DNA of 64,000 nucleotides, from NCBI RefSeq assembly GCF_042242105.1, contig NC_092019.1, positions 18,211,328-18,275,327 of the forward strand, read 5' to 3'. The position numbers and the translations under genes were made by a program. The DNA comes from Pempheris klunzingeri. Its lineage: Eukaryota; Chordata; Actinopteri; Acropomatiformes; Pempheridae. Of the stretch, positions 45,901-58,156 are shown piece by piece. Within the stretch, counting starts at the first letter, position 1. The number at the start of each line of letters is the position of its first letter. The notes under the pieces are model-generated. The model was given only the letters and a program-made list of their open reading frames with translations. It had not been told where the DNA came from and did not search any database.

Positions 45901-46278
45901 CTGGTGAAACACATGGAGAAACACAACCCAGACCAGTTGACTGCACCGGCAGTCGTGGCAGCACAGGCGGCACAACAGAACCAGAACCAAAGCCAGGCCC
46001 AAGGAGCTCAGAGCCAGGTAGGGAGCACAGACGGAGGACCGAGTCGACCCGGGGGAGCCGGGAGTGGAGGAGCGGGCGACGGCCAGCAGGGACAGAGCCA
46101 GAGCAACTATCCCCAGACAGAGACCATCTCGTGTCCATTTGACCTGCACCAGTACAAGACAGTGTCTGCCAGTGACATCCAGTACAAACCAGTCAGTGTA
46201 GCTGACATTACTTCCCACAAGGACCTCTGTCTCACTGTGTCAGCATCCACCATTCAAGTGGAGCACCTCAACTCTTAG
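39955..46278 (+). CDS. znf384: Zinc finger protein 384 (ZNF384/NMP4/CIZ), ten coding exons
   Basis: Coding exons are 39955-40020, 40172-40394, 41002-41115, 42608-42762, 42844-42935, 43674-43898, 45075-45242, 45367-45445, 45589-45747 and 45892-46278, about 555 residues. ZNF384 is a nuclear C2H2 factor that binds A-rich DNA and regulates matrix and bone-related genes in mammals. The start EDSHFNSSYFW parallels human EESHFNSNPYFW (ATG at 39955 or 39958). GLVITTP and MIVSAL follow, then a basic KRGRKKK patch, an acidic stretch, and eight C2H2 fingers from exon 6 to exon 10 (begins CRMCAATF). The linker includes IHTGDRPYKC. The C-terminus has a short Gln/Ala-rich run where mammals have long tracts, and ends CLTVSASTIQVEHLNS, close to human TIQVEHL. 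Exons 6 and 7 encode near-identical finger pairs. Exon 7 is 168 nt and frame-neutral. Confidence 0.96.
41421..41440. repeat. (TAG)n microsatellite
   Basis: About six GTA/TAG units in znf384 intron 3. Confidence 0.85.
41636..41935. mobile_element. 300-bp palindromic MITE (Tc1/mariner-type TA target)
   Basis: The element starts CAGTGCTGTGAAAAAGTATT and ends with its reverse complement. The arms match for about 95 bases with a single difference noticed, and TA flanks both ends. No coding capacity. TA duplication and structure fit a non-autonomous Tc1/mariner-type element; similar sequences are familiar from many fish genomes. It sits in znf384 intron 3. Confidence 0.9.
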
Positions 46279-46625
46279 AGGTTATTAAAGGAGGGAGATT
46301 GCAAGGTGGGAAAGTAATGATTAATTCAAGAAAACAAGAAAGAAGCAGGATGAAGAGTCAAAGGATAAAAGCAATACTGAGATGATACAAGAACTTTGGA
46401 ATACATGACCATGCCTGAACGATGGTTTGAGGCAGACTGGACAATATGGTGACACAGTATACCGAAGACTATAATTGAGTTTTGTTTTTTTTGTTTGTTT
46501 TTTGGGGGGGGGGGGTTGTCTCTTTGTTTTTTTTTTCTGCCTTGTATGATTTGTTTTCCTTTTGCTTAGCTGTCCGGTCTGAGTAGAAAGTGCATATTAA
46601 GGCTGCAATAAAGTATGTTTCAATC
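46279..46625 (+). other. znf384: znf384 3' untranslated region
   Basis: Noncoding, with T/G homopolymer runs near 46490-46515. The AATAAA at 46607-46612 gives a 3' untranslated region of about 350 bases. Confidence 0.65.
46607..46612 (+). terminator. znf384: znf384 polyadenylation signal
   Basis: Canonical AATAAA (context GCAATAAAGTATG), followed by T- and TG-containing sequence. Confidence 0.7.
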
Positions 46626-46934
46626 CATCACAGTGATGGTTTTATAATAGGAAGAGACTCAAAGAGATAGTGCTTCTCTTTATTGCTGTTTTATCACCTC
46701 CTGCTCTTCCCTTCAACCACAGCTTCAGCCAAGGCAATTTATGGCCTCTCTATTGATGAAATTGGTAGCTAACTGTGAAGGTAAATTTTTATACTTTCCT
46801 ACAGAGACTTTCAGTTTTTACATCTGTGTTAACACCTCTTCTATGTTGTAAAATACATGTCAACAATTAATTCTTTTTAACCTTAAAAGGGACATAGAGG
46901 TCATTTCCTTTTCGGGAAAGAAAAAATATCAATC

Positions 46935-46979
46935 GTGTGTGTGTGCGTGTGTGCGTATATATATACATACATATATATA

Positions 46980-47056
<77 letters not shown>
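46935..47056. repeat. Self-complementary (GT)n-(TA)n-(AC)n array
   Basis: About 120 bases of purely alternating pyrimidine-purine sequence: GT units, TATATA, GT units, GTAT units, a TA run and finally AC units. The TG-rich left half pairs with the CA-rich right end. Confidence 0.9.
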
Positions 47057-47059
47057 CAG

Positions 47060-48000
47060 TTTATAAAGTATGATTGAGTGTTTAAAGGACATGGTAATCC
47101 ATATAACCTATTTAGACCCATTCACAGGCCTTGACATGACCCTCACAAAAGTGATGAGCAGGTTGATGTTTCATGTAATCCTATTGTACCGCTTTGTGTG
47201 TATGTCTTCAAAGTAATGTTATCCAAATGTGTTCTTGCTATTATACTTCCATGATGACAATGTTTATAATACGTCTTTACAGACATTCTGACACATCTGA
47301 AATTTGTTTTTTTTTCTCCAGTTTATAATATAATAAAACATCTGAAATGTTTAGCGTTTTTATGTTCTAGTCTAATGCCAAATGAATTACGTCCTTATGT
47401 GCCATAGACACTTTATGCAGGCACATTTATTAAGGACTCTTTCTAATCTGTCCATTATTTTCTCAATCATTTTATTAATAGTTTGGTCTATAAAATGTAA
47501 GAAAATAGTGAAAATGCACATAAAAATCATCACAAAAGCTTAAGTTGACTACAGACACTCTATCACATTTCAGAAGCCACAAAGTAAAGTTTATTGATTG
47601 CCATTTTGGCTAAGGAAAATTTCTTAAACAATAAATGATTAAAATAGTTGCTTCAGTTTCTGTCGATTACCCCCCCCCCCCCAGAAAAAAGAAGCAAACC
47701 CAACTCTCTACTGCTTGTGTTATTCATAAGGGTCTTAATGATGCCACTGTGCGGGCAGGTCTGCTGGGTGTTATTAGCATGTCTGCTCTGCTGGAATGTG
47801 CAAATTTGTGAGGTGTTTACAAAACTGGACTGTACCATTTAACCAGCAGAGGGGGGGGGGGGGGGTCACTGTTAGTTTAGCCAACACTGTCTGGGTATTC
47901 ATAAATAATAGTAAGTAAAAGTAAGAGGGGTACTCGTTGTAGAGCCCAATCTTCATGACAACATCTAAGTCAAACCAAAATGATGTAAACTCGGGCAGTG
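47060..48000. other. Intergenic region between znf384 and gnl1
   Basis: About 0.9 kb of AT-rich DNA with a C run near 47671-47682 and a G run near 47852-47865. No coding exon or RNA gene seen. Confidence 0.5.
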
Positions 48001-48188
48001 TGCGGACACTGACATGTGGTCTCGTCCACCATTCTCCGCAGTCTGCAGTGGATATGGCGTCACTGAAAAGTGTAGGAGTCGAGAAACTTCATCCATGTAA
48101 ATAACGCCAGTAAGAAAGCTGTGTGACAAGCTGTAGGTGACAATACACAGCACATAGCTTCAATATATTAACCAGCTGACTTGGAATC
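48000..48188 (+). promoter_or_regulatory. gnl1: gnl1 5' region (probable promoter and leader)
   Basis: The 190 bases before the gnl1 start include a CRE-like half site (GGCGTCAC near 48056). The stretch is placed by its position just before the start codon; no TATA box stands out. Confidence 0.35.
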
Positions 48189-51100
48189 ATGCCCCGGAAA
48201 AAGCCATTTAGCAACAAACAGAAGAAGAAACAGCTTCAAGTCAAACGGGAGAGAAAGAGAGGTAACTACATCTGCCGTTAGCGTTACCATGCTAGCATTA
48301 GCAGTTAGCTAACGGGTCATGCCCCACAGCTAAATGTAGTTAAGGAGCAAACTGCTTGTCTGTGTAGTGTTAGGTTAACGCTAAGTCTATTAAATCATCA
48401 GTCCGCTTGTTTAGCAGAGGAAAGAAACCTCCATGTTGTCTGTCAGCTAGCAGGAATAACAAACAGCGGGATATAACTTGACGAGGACAACAGAGCAGCT
48501 CAGGCTCGTACATGTGTTACAGGAGCGTCAAAAAGATGCATATGCATTTAAATTTAGCTCCTAATAATACTACGCAGAGTGCCAGATTAGCAGAGGACGT
48601 GAGATAATGTGCTGTCACCTACAGATCAATTTCAAAACAGCACTGAGCAGTGATGACATGTTGTGCTCACAGATTTCTCCATGTGTTTGATAAGCACTCA
48701 GGCATCAGCTCAAGACACAGCCACAGCCACCACTCGCTGTTTTATCCCCCTAAACGTGTGTGGTCGACCGTTTAAGTTGATGAATTGCCACCAAATTTGG
48801 AAAAGTTATTGATATTCGTTCACATTTCCAAAATGTAGACGTAAAGACTTACAAACGTACTGTTAACATTTCGTTGGATCTTTTTATGTTCAATTATAAA
48901 TGGACTAGTAAGAAATGTATTTGTTTCCATGTCAAGATCAGGCCCTGTAGTCTGTTCAGTGTGTTAAAAGTGAAAAAGGAATGCCAATCAAGCTGTGTCT
49001 TCTCAATACAAACGTCTGTAGAGATGTACACACGGTGGTTAATAACTTAATCAGTGCAGGAGGCAGCTGTTGAGTCAGTATACTTGTCATCAAGGTGTTA
49101 AGATGTCAGAACAATTTGATATTTGTTTTTATTTGGTTTAGTTGTTCATTTCAATCAAAGTTTTTAACATTTATTCTGAAGATGCTACACCTCCTCCAGG
49201 ATTGGGACATGGCAGAGGACACTTGATAAGAATCATATTGATATCTGTAATAGTATAAGTGGTATGAGATCATGATATTGAAAAAATTATTGCTTAGTGG
49301 TGCATGACATATACTTGTGTTGGACTTTGATCCCTGACCTTTGCCCCTGACTTTTAGGTGACACAGGCTCTGGGCCTAGCAGCCGCAATGCCAGTGTGGA
49401 GCGGGGAGGTGACCGACAGTCGGACACCTCAGACAGTGAGACCACTGATATTAGGAGAATGAATCAGCAGCCCTTCAGTAGAGAAGGTAGATATGACCCC
49501 AACAGGTGAGTTGTCAGTGTATAATTACTAATATGCACTTTGATTCATTTTCATTTAAAGAATGGTATTGTTGATTGAAAAGTACGCAGAGAGATAAATA
49601 CACCCTGTGCACTGCATGTCTATTATGGCATGCACGGACACCAAAAACTACTGTCGCTACTCTATAATAATTAATTTGAGCAGTATGTCAGAGTGTCACC
49701 ACTGTATTTTAGTGACTTTATTTTGAAACGTGCATGTTTGAAATGTACATTTAAATTATTTGTATTTTTAGATGTACAAACCAATGTTTTACAAATGAGT
49801 AGCCTTATTTACGCCCCCTTGCACTCATCTCTTCAGGTTTCGCCTGCACTTTGAGAAAGAGAGTAAAGAGGATGTGGAAAAAAGGAAGAAGTTGGCCAGG
49901 GAGAAGGTGCTACAACAGGTCTCAGACAAAGAACTTGAGATGAACATCAATGACATCTACCCCTCAGATAAAGGTCTGGCTGTTTTTAATGCTTTCCACA
50001 TGACAGTCTCAAAATAAGCCAAACAGATGAGCAGAGTAGGTTAATGGAGTGGGTCACTGCTTGACACGCTGAAACTTGATTATTCACTGCCAGGTCTTGG
50101 TTTCCCACGACGGCCGTCCTGGAATTATGAGATGACACGAGAGAACCTGCTGAGGAAAGAGGAGAAGTCGTACAGAGACTACCTGGATGACCTGCACTCC
50201 AGAAACCCACCTGGCTCTCTCAGCCACTTTGAGCACAATCTTGAGGTAGGTTATGATGCTGGACCAGTTTGATCTGAGAGTGATAGATAAGCGAGAGATG
50301 ATTACATGACCAGATGTGGGGAATAACAGTGACATGGTCAATGATGCAAAATGCTGTTAATTTACACATTGCTGGAAACATTGCAGTTGCTACTGTATAT
50401 TTAATGCCCCAAGTCAAATAATTGCCCGTCTTTGTCTTAGCAATGAATCCAGCAAGTTGAAATTCACTCCATTCTTTGTATTAAATCATCCAGCAAGTGA
50501 TACTATACATGCCAGACCTCACCAATTTTCTGGTGAGCCACGATTAGTCCGATGGTGAACACACTTGCTTTTGGCCTCCATATTAATTGTTTACTTATTT
50601 CTCCTCTTCATATTAATTGTTTTCTTGAGCTGAGAGCATTGGGTTTAGCATGCAGCCACTGAATCATTTTTGTTATATGAGGGCCAGGTATTAAAAGCTC
50701 AGGCTGCCAGCACCTTTTCTGTGGAAAATGAGCATTTGTTAATCCTGTTGAACCTTTTGAGAACAGATAACAGCATGAAGTAATCCTGCTTCTTTAATGA
50801 GTTTCTCTGTATATTGATGATTACCTAGCAGACTTGCTTTACCATTAGATAACACAGGCTGTTATCTAGTATAGAACTCCAGCATGTACCATGAACTGAA
50901 AATTTAATTGGGGAAAAGTTGGATTATGTAGAGATCTGTTAGAATTTAATGATGTGTCTGTGTATTGTGTAGTATTTTCCACAGGGGACAAAGTACCATC
51001 ATATTTTACAAGTTCTGGCTGCCGGCCAAACAGCGGACTACTCATTTAAATCCAGCGGGCTGCAAGATTATATTAATTTTGATTCATATAGTTTTTGACT

Positions 51101-54100
51101 AACAAGTTTGCTGTGCATGTATATTTAATGACCACTTGCCTCTACTTCAAAACTATGCTAACACAATGGGAAATGTGCCTGTCTGTATCAGTGCCCACAT
51201 GCTCTGTATATATGGGTATGTGGGGGGGGGGGGCACTCACCGCAGAGGTTACTTTTGAGCTGTGTGTGTACTTGTCAAGTGTTGGATAAATATCAGCAAA
51301 ATAATTGATGACAAAACACATTCAGAATCGCATTGATTGCACAAACGGGGCATCGTTATTAGATTTCAGAAAACACTGGTGGCAGCAACTTGACGATAGT
51401 GCAGTGAGCATTTAAAAATCCACTGAAAGTGCCGCTTTTTCCATATATGCCTCACAGGCGTTTGTGAGCCTAATGAGTGAACAAATGAATGAATTATCTT
51501 TATTTACAGTGTGCAGTTTACAGCAAAGCCATCTCTAAGACGCTTTGCAAGCACACAAGAACAAGCAATGGTGTCAAAGTAACAAGACCACGTCACATGA
51601 GGAAAATGTAGGCGTTGCTTCAACTTCACAATGTAATTTCACTGTTTGATTGTCCTAGAATGCTATTTTTTGCCATTGATCAGTTACGCAAACTAATATC
51701 AGATGCCTCAAAACTTGTTTTTACAACAAGTACATTCAATGGAACTATACTATGGTGTATGTTTATCCACACCATGCACTTTATCTATGGTTTACATTTT
51801 GATTTTTCCTATTATTGAATAATTTTCTACTGCTTTGTGTGTAACAAAGTGAATGTTCATTCTGAAATTATACCTACTTCCTGTGGCTTCAGAATGGACC
51901 AGAGGCCACCAAATTTGGGTTTATACGGCTTAAATGTTTTTCTTCAGGGTCTCCCCCCCCATGCCCCCAGATAACCCTAGCTGCCCACTTTTCCCCACAG
52001 GCTGGCTACTCCATATCCTAATGGGAATCTATGGTGTGATGTAGCTCAGTTTTACTCAGGCTGTGAAAATATTAACGCTATTTTTCAAAATCAAACCGTG
52101 TAGATCATTTAATTTCAAAGCGTGGGCTGAGCTCAGGAGGCACATCACAGCAGAAGCAGGGCTTGAGCAGCTGGTAGTGTGATAAGTGACTCTTAGTAAT
52201 CTAGAGATGATGGCTTTTTAAGTGGAGCTGAGGATCAAAGTAATGGAAAAATAAAATGTATATGAATGAATAAGCGGCCTGTTTGAGCAGGTTGTTTGGC
52301 CTTGATTTGATGGCTATTATTTCCATTGCATTGAAATGGTGCATTACATTAAACAGAATAATAGATGTTTGCCTAAATTGGTGTTTTAAAAATGATAAAA
52401 AACAAAAATTGTGAGTTTATAGGTATTGCTTTGTTTTTAATCTTTGTTTTTTAGACGTGGAGGCAACTATGGAGAGTGTTGGAGATGTCAGATGTCATCC
52501 TGCTCATTGTGGACATCAGGCACCCGGTAGGTGATCATTTAACGCCTGTGAAATGGATCTGACCACTGGGTGGAGACACAGTCAACATCCAGCTGAATAT
52601 CCGACATGATGTGTATCATTTATCTGTTTATGTACCTGACACAAATTTGCTATGTTTTTGTTTCGCACTTTGGGTTGCCTAAAATAGTTCTCCACTCAAA
52701 TTAGCAGCTCAGTTTAGCAACATCTCACAGTGTTTCACGTTGACCATTTGTTTGTTAGTTAAATTTAAACCCAGTTCTTTGGTTCTAATTATAAGACATC
52801 AGCTCTGACATACTTTAAACTTCTAACAAGCCAGATATACTTTATGTGAAGTGAAATCATGTCCTCTGTTTAGAGTTTCCAGTATTAAAGTAACAAGCAC
52901 AACATGTCCTGTCCCTGTTGATAAGAATACGCTCTAGTGGTTTAATTATCCTCATGTAAATCACACAGGTGCTGCAGTTCCCTCCAGCCTTGTACCATTA
53001 CATCACAGGAGATCTCCAGAAGCAGGTGGTCCTGGTGTTGAACAAAGTCGACCTGTGCCCTCCCCCACTGGTGATCGCCTGGAAACACTACATGACCTCC
53101 CAGTTCCCCCACCTGCAAATAGTCAGCTTCACCTCCCACCGTGGACAGCCCTACAGCACAGGTGAGGAGAGGGAGAGTAGGGGGAGGACAGGAGGTTGGG
53201 AGAAAGTGGTGGGATAAGAAGAGGACTGAGTGACACATAAAAGATGACATCAGACAGACATTAATATTGAAATAAACCTACCACTCAGGCAGTTAATTTG
53301 AGTGCAGTATCACCAGAATACCCTGACTGGCACGTCTTGTTGCAGTAATAATAACCCGTCTGTCTGTCTTTCTGTCTGTCTGCTGGCTTGCAGTGCTCCA
53401 GAAGAAGAGGATGAGGAGGAAGGCTGACTGGGGTCATGCAGGTGGTCCTTTAGATATCCTGAAGGCTTGTCAGGAAATCACAGCAGGGCGAGGTGGGTGT
53501 TTGTCATCTTTACTCTTGCACACACATAATAAAGCCATGGAAACGCAGATCATCTGTCAGCTGTTTACTCTGTGAATGATTCTTAACATGTCGTCTTAAG
53601 TGTTACCTCTCGTTTTCAAAGTTGATCTATCCAGCTGGGAGCAGAAGATTCAGAGAGATGCCGTTGCTGAGCGAGTGGATGGGGAGCGGCTGGATGAAGG
53701 AGCAGAGTCTGTGCTGATGGAGCATCAAAGTGACAGCGCTATGGAGATGAGCAGTCTATCCCAAGAGCTTTACAAAGACGGGGTTCTCACACTTGGCTGC
53801 ATAGGTATACAGTATACAGAGTTTTCTCCGAGAAATTGAGCCCTGTAACAAGATAAAAAATTTCAGTGGACCAACAGGTTAATGTTTTGGCACATAAAAG
53901 TTACTGTGTCTTCCTGTAGAAAGGCAAAGAATGCTGCTGAACCTGACCACTAGACAGGAATAATCAGAGATGTGATTTGTAGATATTGAAGGCAGGGTAT
54001 GTAACTTATCTTAGACAATTTTTGTCATATTGAAATGATCTCAACAGCCTGACAGCTACCAATAAATCAAATAGTTTGACAAAAAAATAAAAATCAGGTG

Positions 54101-56041
54101 TGTGTGGCCATCACCGACCAGTAATAAGCCCGTCCTATCTGAATGATTGGATGACTGATCTGCGTCAATGCTGCTCTTTTACTCGTTGCGGATGAGCAGA
54201 GTCTTTCAAAAGGCCAGGCAGACTTTCTGCAAAAGTTAGCAAACTAGTCACACAAGAATGACAGAGGAAGTGCAGGCCAGCAGCTCAGCCTCTGAGCCAA
54301 GACAGCAGTAGCTAACTCAGAGCTAGAGGTAACATTACATCCGTGACAGCTATTTTACTTCTACTCAGTCAGCAGTAGTGCACAGAATGAATGATGCGAT
54401 GGAGTCATCCTGTGGTCCAGTAGTAATGTCAGTCAGGAAGTGCGTGTATGTGCGTTGTCGGGGAGTGGCTTTGCAGGGAGGCTTGAGCGGAGGGATATTT
54501 TTGGTTCTATAGTTTCAGAATCTTGCTACACTTCGTAGTTTCTCCGATGTTGCAGACTCTGCCTTGAAGAAGTAATCTTAAAGCTTGTGTTTCACCAGGC
54601 TTTCCGAATGTTGGCAAGTCATCTGTCATAAACAGCCTGGTGGGGAGGAAGGTGGTGAGCGTGTCTCGAACCCCAGGTCACACCAAATACTTCCAGACCT
54701 ACTACCTCACCCCAACAGTCAAACTCTGCGACTGCCCTGGACTGGTTTTCCCCTCCCGTGTCGATAAGCCGTTGCAGGTACAAGCTTACTTTTGTACTTG
54801 TACTTGAGAGCAGATGTGACTCCTGTGTTTTCTTGCCTGTTTAGACTTAGAAATGTAATTGTATTGAACAGCACATTCGCACACCTCTTGTTAAATGGAT
54901 TATTGATTTTATACATTCTCTCTTGTTTCATATGCTCTTGGTGAATGATTGTTTTGAGTGATGGTTGCTCAACTTTTCAAAACTATTTTTTTGGATGCTA
55001 CTCTGCCATTTTCAAAGAATTTTCATTTTCTCTTTGGTTTTTCTTATTGATCTTTCTTTCTCCCTCTTGTCTTTTATCTTTGCCTTTTGTTATTTTTTTC
55101 TCTAGATTCTGACAGGCATCTACCCAGTGTCTCAGCTGCAGGAGCCCTACAGCTCAGTTGGTTATCTGTGTGAAAGGACCCCTTTCTTATCTGTGCTGAA
55201 GCTCAAACATCCTAGTTTGCTGGAAAATGACCCCCACCAAAGAAACCAGGGGTCTGAAGAGCTCAGCTGGACTGCATGGGATGTGTGTGAGGGTAAGCCA
55301 ATTATCAGTGACACCGACCATCTAATTTGTTACTGCTTTTAATAGTTTTGGAGTCGTATGTGCACTGTCACTCACCTACTACCTCAGTACACCAAAATAT
55401 TGAGACGCAAATGGCCAGCTTCCCTAAACAGGCATCCCAGTCATGGCCCATTATCCACTGTAAAATATCAAAAGCTGCCATTAAAATGCCCCCCCTTCCG
55501 TCTCCTTTTGTTCTTTAGCATGGGCAGAGAGGAGAGGCTACAAGACAGCAAAAGCAGCCCGCAACGATGTTTACCGTGCAGCTAACAGTCTCCTGCGTTT
55601 AGCAATTGATGGCAGATTGTGCCTCTGCCTAAGACCACCTGGCTACAGCTGCCTCAGAGGTAAAGGACACTCTTCCATAACTCATCATTTCAGCTTCAAG
55701 GGTATTTGTAAAGTTAAACCGGCAAGTGGGCGGAATTAATTTATTTCTGGGATTATTTATGGTCTACAGAGCATTGGGAAAATCACCCAGACTTGCCGGA
55801 GATTATGGCACTTCAAGGAAGGGCGGCAGAGGAGGAAGGGACAGGAGACAGGGATGATGACGATGACGGAGAGTCCAGCACCGAGCCGGAGGAAGAGAGA
55901 GACCGGGACGCAGATGATGACGAGGATGGAGATGGGGATGATGAAGATGACGGGTTTGGGCAACCAAGAGAGAAGAGTGAGAAGCCATCTGGCTTCACTG
56001 TCAACATGTACAATGTCCTTCGGGAAAATGAGTGCGAGTGA
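48189..56041 (+). CDS. gnl1: Guanine nucleotide-binding protein-like 1 (GNL1/HSR1), twelve exons
   Basis: Exons are 48189-48261, 49358-49505, 49837-49973, 50094-50245, 52455-52526, 52969-53161, 53394-53492, 53622-53804, 54599-54777, 55106-55292, 55519-55659 and 55770-56041, giving 611 residues (human 607). The basic N-terminus MPRKKPFSNKQKKKQL matches human GNL1. It belongs to the YlqF/YRG family of circularly permuted GTPases, linked to ribosome maturation and nucleolar trafficking. Motifs run in permuted order: G4 NKVD at 219-222, then G1 GFPNVGKSS at 353-361, G2 TPGHT at 377-381 and G3 DCPGL at 397-401. FEHNLETWRQLWRVLEMSD precedes the GTPase core, and AWAERRGYKTAKAARNDVYR follows it. The C-terminus is a long Asp/Glu tract ending NECE. 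All phases agree and every motif residue is present, so it looks functional. GNL1 beside znf384 is unlike the human arrangement. Confidence 0.97.
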
Positions 56042-57048
56042 TAACGGAGGGAAAGACGAGCAGGAAGACATTCATTGTTCCTCTTCCCTGACTTTTCCCC
56101 ATTTAGCCCAGTGCAATTTTCATTTCTTTTTTTTTTTCCCTAAATCTGCATTCCTTCTCATTTTTTCTGCATCCCCTCTCCTCATGTCATTACCTTCTCT
56201 GTACATTGACATGATCTCTTCTAATTCATTCACCCTGTTTCCTTCTCCCTCTTACATACAGAGCATATTCGTGCATTCCATGCTGTGCCTCTGCTCTGCT
56301 TGGTCACCCATGAAGTTTATTCTTTAGTGTTGCTTACTGGAATGGGTTTGGTTTGGTTTGATTTAATCTCTCCTTTATTGCATGTACTTCTCAGAGACAA
56401 ATGAACAAAGTAACTTCCCTCAGACTGGAATAATCAACCAGCTGATTTTCAATCTCTTTATCGATAAGTGACTTCACAGCTGAGATGCCAAAGTTCAGGG
56501 AAGGATGATAACACAAATCAGGAGCACTGTCAACATGATGTCATTTACTGGAGCAGCCATTTGGCTCTCAGAGCAGCTGGAGATTTAAGAAACCGACTCT
56601 AAATCTTCTTTATAGACCAGAGTTTGTCACAACTTTGGTTAAACTTTGATGGGGGATGGGATATGGGAGATATTTGACCATAAAAGTGAAACATTATACT
56701 TGCAGTTTTGCTGTTACCAGTATTACAGCTCTGTTCAAGGTTCATTTATCTAAACTTGGTTTTGATTTTGATTATACTGTATCTGAGAGAGAGATTTTAT
56801 TTGATGTCGTTCTACACAGTCAGCAGGAAATTTCAAAAACAACTTGGGATGGTGGGAGGGAAGGGTTGTTGAATCCTGGCTCTTTCAGGAATTTAACCTG
56901 TAGTGTTTTAACTACTGCAAAAATAATCCTTAAATGCTGATGGAGATCTACAGTGTCGTGTGCAGGATTTTCGCTACACTCATTCAACAAATTTATATGC
57001 TAATGGAAGTACAGCAAGTTTGATCCAACAGATTTCTTAAACGTCTGT

Positions 57049-57560
57049 TACAAGAATAGTGCAACATTTTGGGTAATGCACTTACTCACTTTCTTCCCAT
57101 GAGTTAGATGAGAAGATTGATCTTGTTCCAGTCATGTATCTGCTCTGTGAAAGTGAGGATGGAGGCAGGTTAGCTATGGCTAGTTTAGCACAAAGACTGG
57201 AACAGTAGGAATCATCTGGATTATCTGTCCAAAGGCAACAAAACCTGTATACCAGGGCCTCTGAGGAAGAAAAAGTTGTGGTTTTACAGGAGGATTAAAT
57301 AGTTTCTGTTTTCTATTTTCATCTTTCTTTGCCAGATGCAAACTGCCTGCTAACTAGACACTGCTGGTTGCTGGGCAACTTCACATGAATACTGAAAACA
57401 TCCCCTGTTTTCAGTCTCAGTGCTGTGCTAAATTAACCAGGTGCTGGATTTAGCTTCATATTTACCGGGCGGACATGGGAGTGGTATCAATCTTCTCACC
57501 AAACTCTCTCCATGAAAGTGAATAAGTGAATTTACCAAAATGTCAAACTATTCCTTTAAC
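57049..57560. mobile_element. Decayed non-autonomous DNA transposon with long terminal inverted repeats
   Basis: The left end (57049-57122) and the reverse complement of the right end (57486-57560) align over about 70 bases, both reading roughly GGAATAGT..ACATTTTGG and later GAGAAGATTGAT. The interior has phrases such as TTAGC repeats, ACAAAGACTGGAA and TGTCCAAAGGCAACAAAA known from an abundant teleost repeat. No coding capacity. Superfamily not assigned. Confidence 0.75.
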
Positions 57561-58002
57561 CACACTGAAAGAGAGACTTGCCATCTTAGCTCCCATCTGT
57601 CCATCATTATAAATAACATTAGACACTCCACCTTTGCTCTGTCGTAGGTTTTATGAACCAAGAGTTTGACGTGGTGCTCAATTTCAAAGTCAGATCCTGT
57701 ACTGCTGTGCAGACACCTGCTGCAGACGATCCTCGTCAGCACCACGTTTATGCTGTTTGTCCGGCCTGACTCTCTTTCTCTGTGGAGTGTGACGGCCCCG
57801 CTACAATCTCGAGTGCTGTATAATTGCGTGCTGTTGTCGTACCTCATACATGTGCTCACGGAGGGGGACTCTACAGCACAGTGCTGTGTTACTGTGTAAT
57901 ACATCACACTGCAGCAGTCATTTCTACCATTGGCACAATGCAAAGCAATTACTCAGCACTACCATGCTGTTAGAAACACAACAGACTTTGTGTTGATGTG
58001 GA

Positions 58003-58026
58003 TTTATTATTATTATTATTATTATT
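58003..58026. repeat. (ATT)n microsatellite
   Basis: About eight TTA/ATT units near the end of the inferred gnl1 3' untranslated region. Confidence 0.9.
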
Positions 58027-58150
58027 TGGAAAAATTAAAGCTGACGGCGTCTGGAGAGTGTAGTGTGAAGGCTTGAGGTGTGTTCAGGCCGTTTGCTGCA
58101 TTCCTCATTTCATTCCTAGTATGCCTAATGATGACTGGACTGCTTTCTGC

Positions 58151-58156
58151 AATAAA
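58151..58156 (+). terminator. gnl1: Candidate gnl1 polyadenylation signal
   Basis: AATAAA in the context CTGCAATAAAAGAAAAT. It is the first canonical signal seen downstream of gnl1, but lies 2.1 kb from the stop. Confidence 0.5.

Noticed and set aside
46016-46025. Internal donor-like CAG|GTAGGG in the last znf384 exon
   Set aside because: The frame continues through it to a C-terminus that matches human ZNF384, so constitutive splicing here is unlikely.
45872-46218. Minus-strand frames opposite the znf384 last exon
   Set aside because: They mirror the Gln/Gly-rich coding strand and have no splice or homology support.
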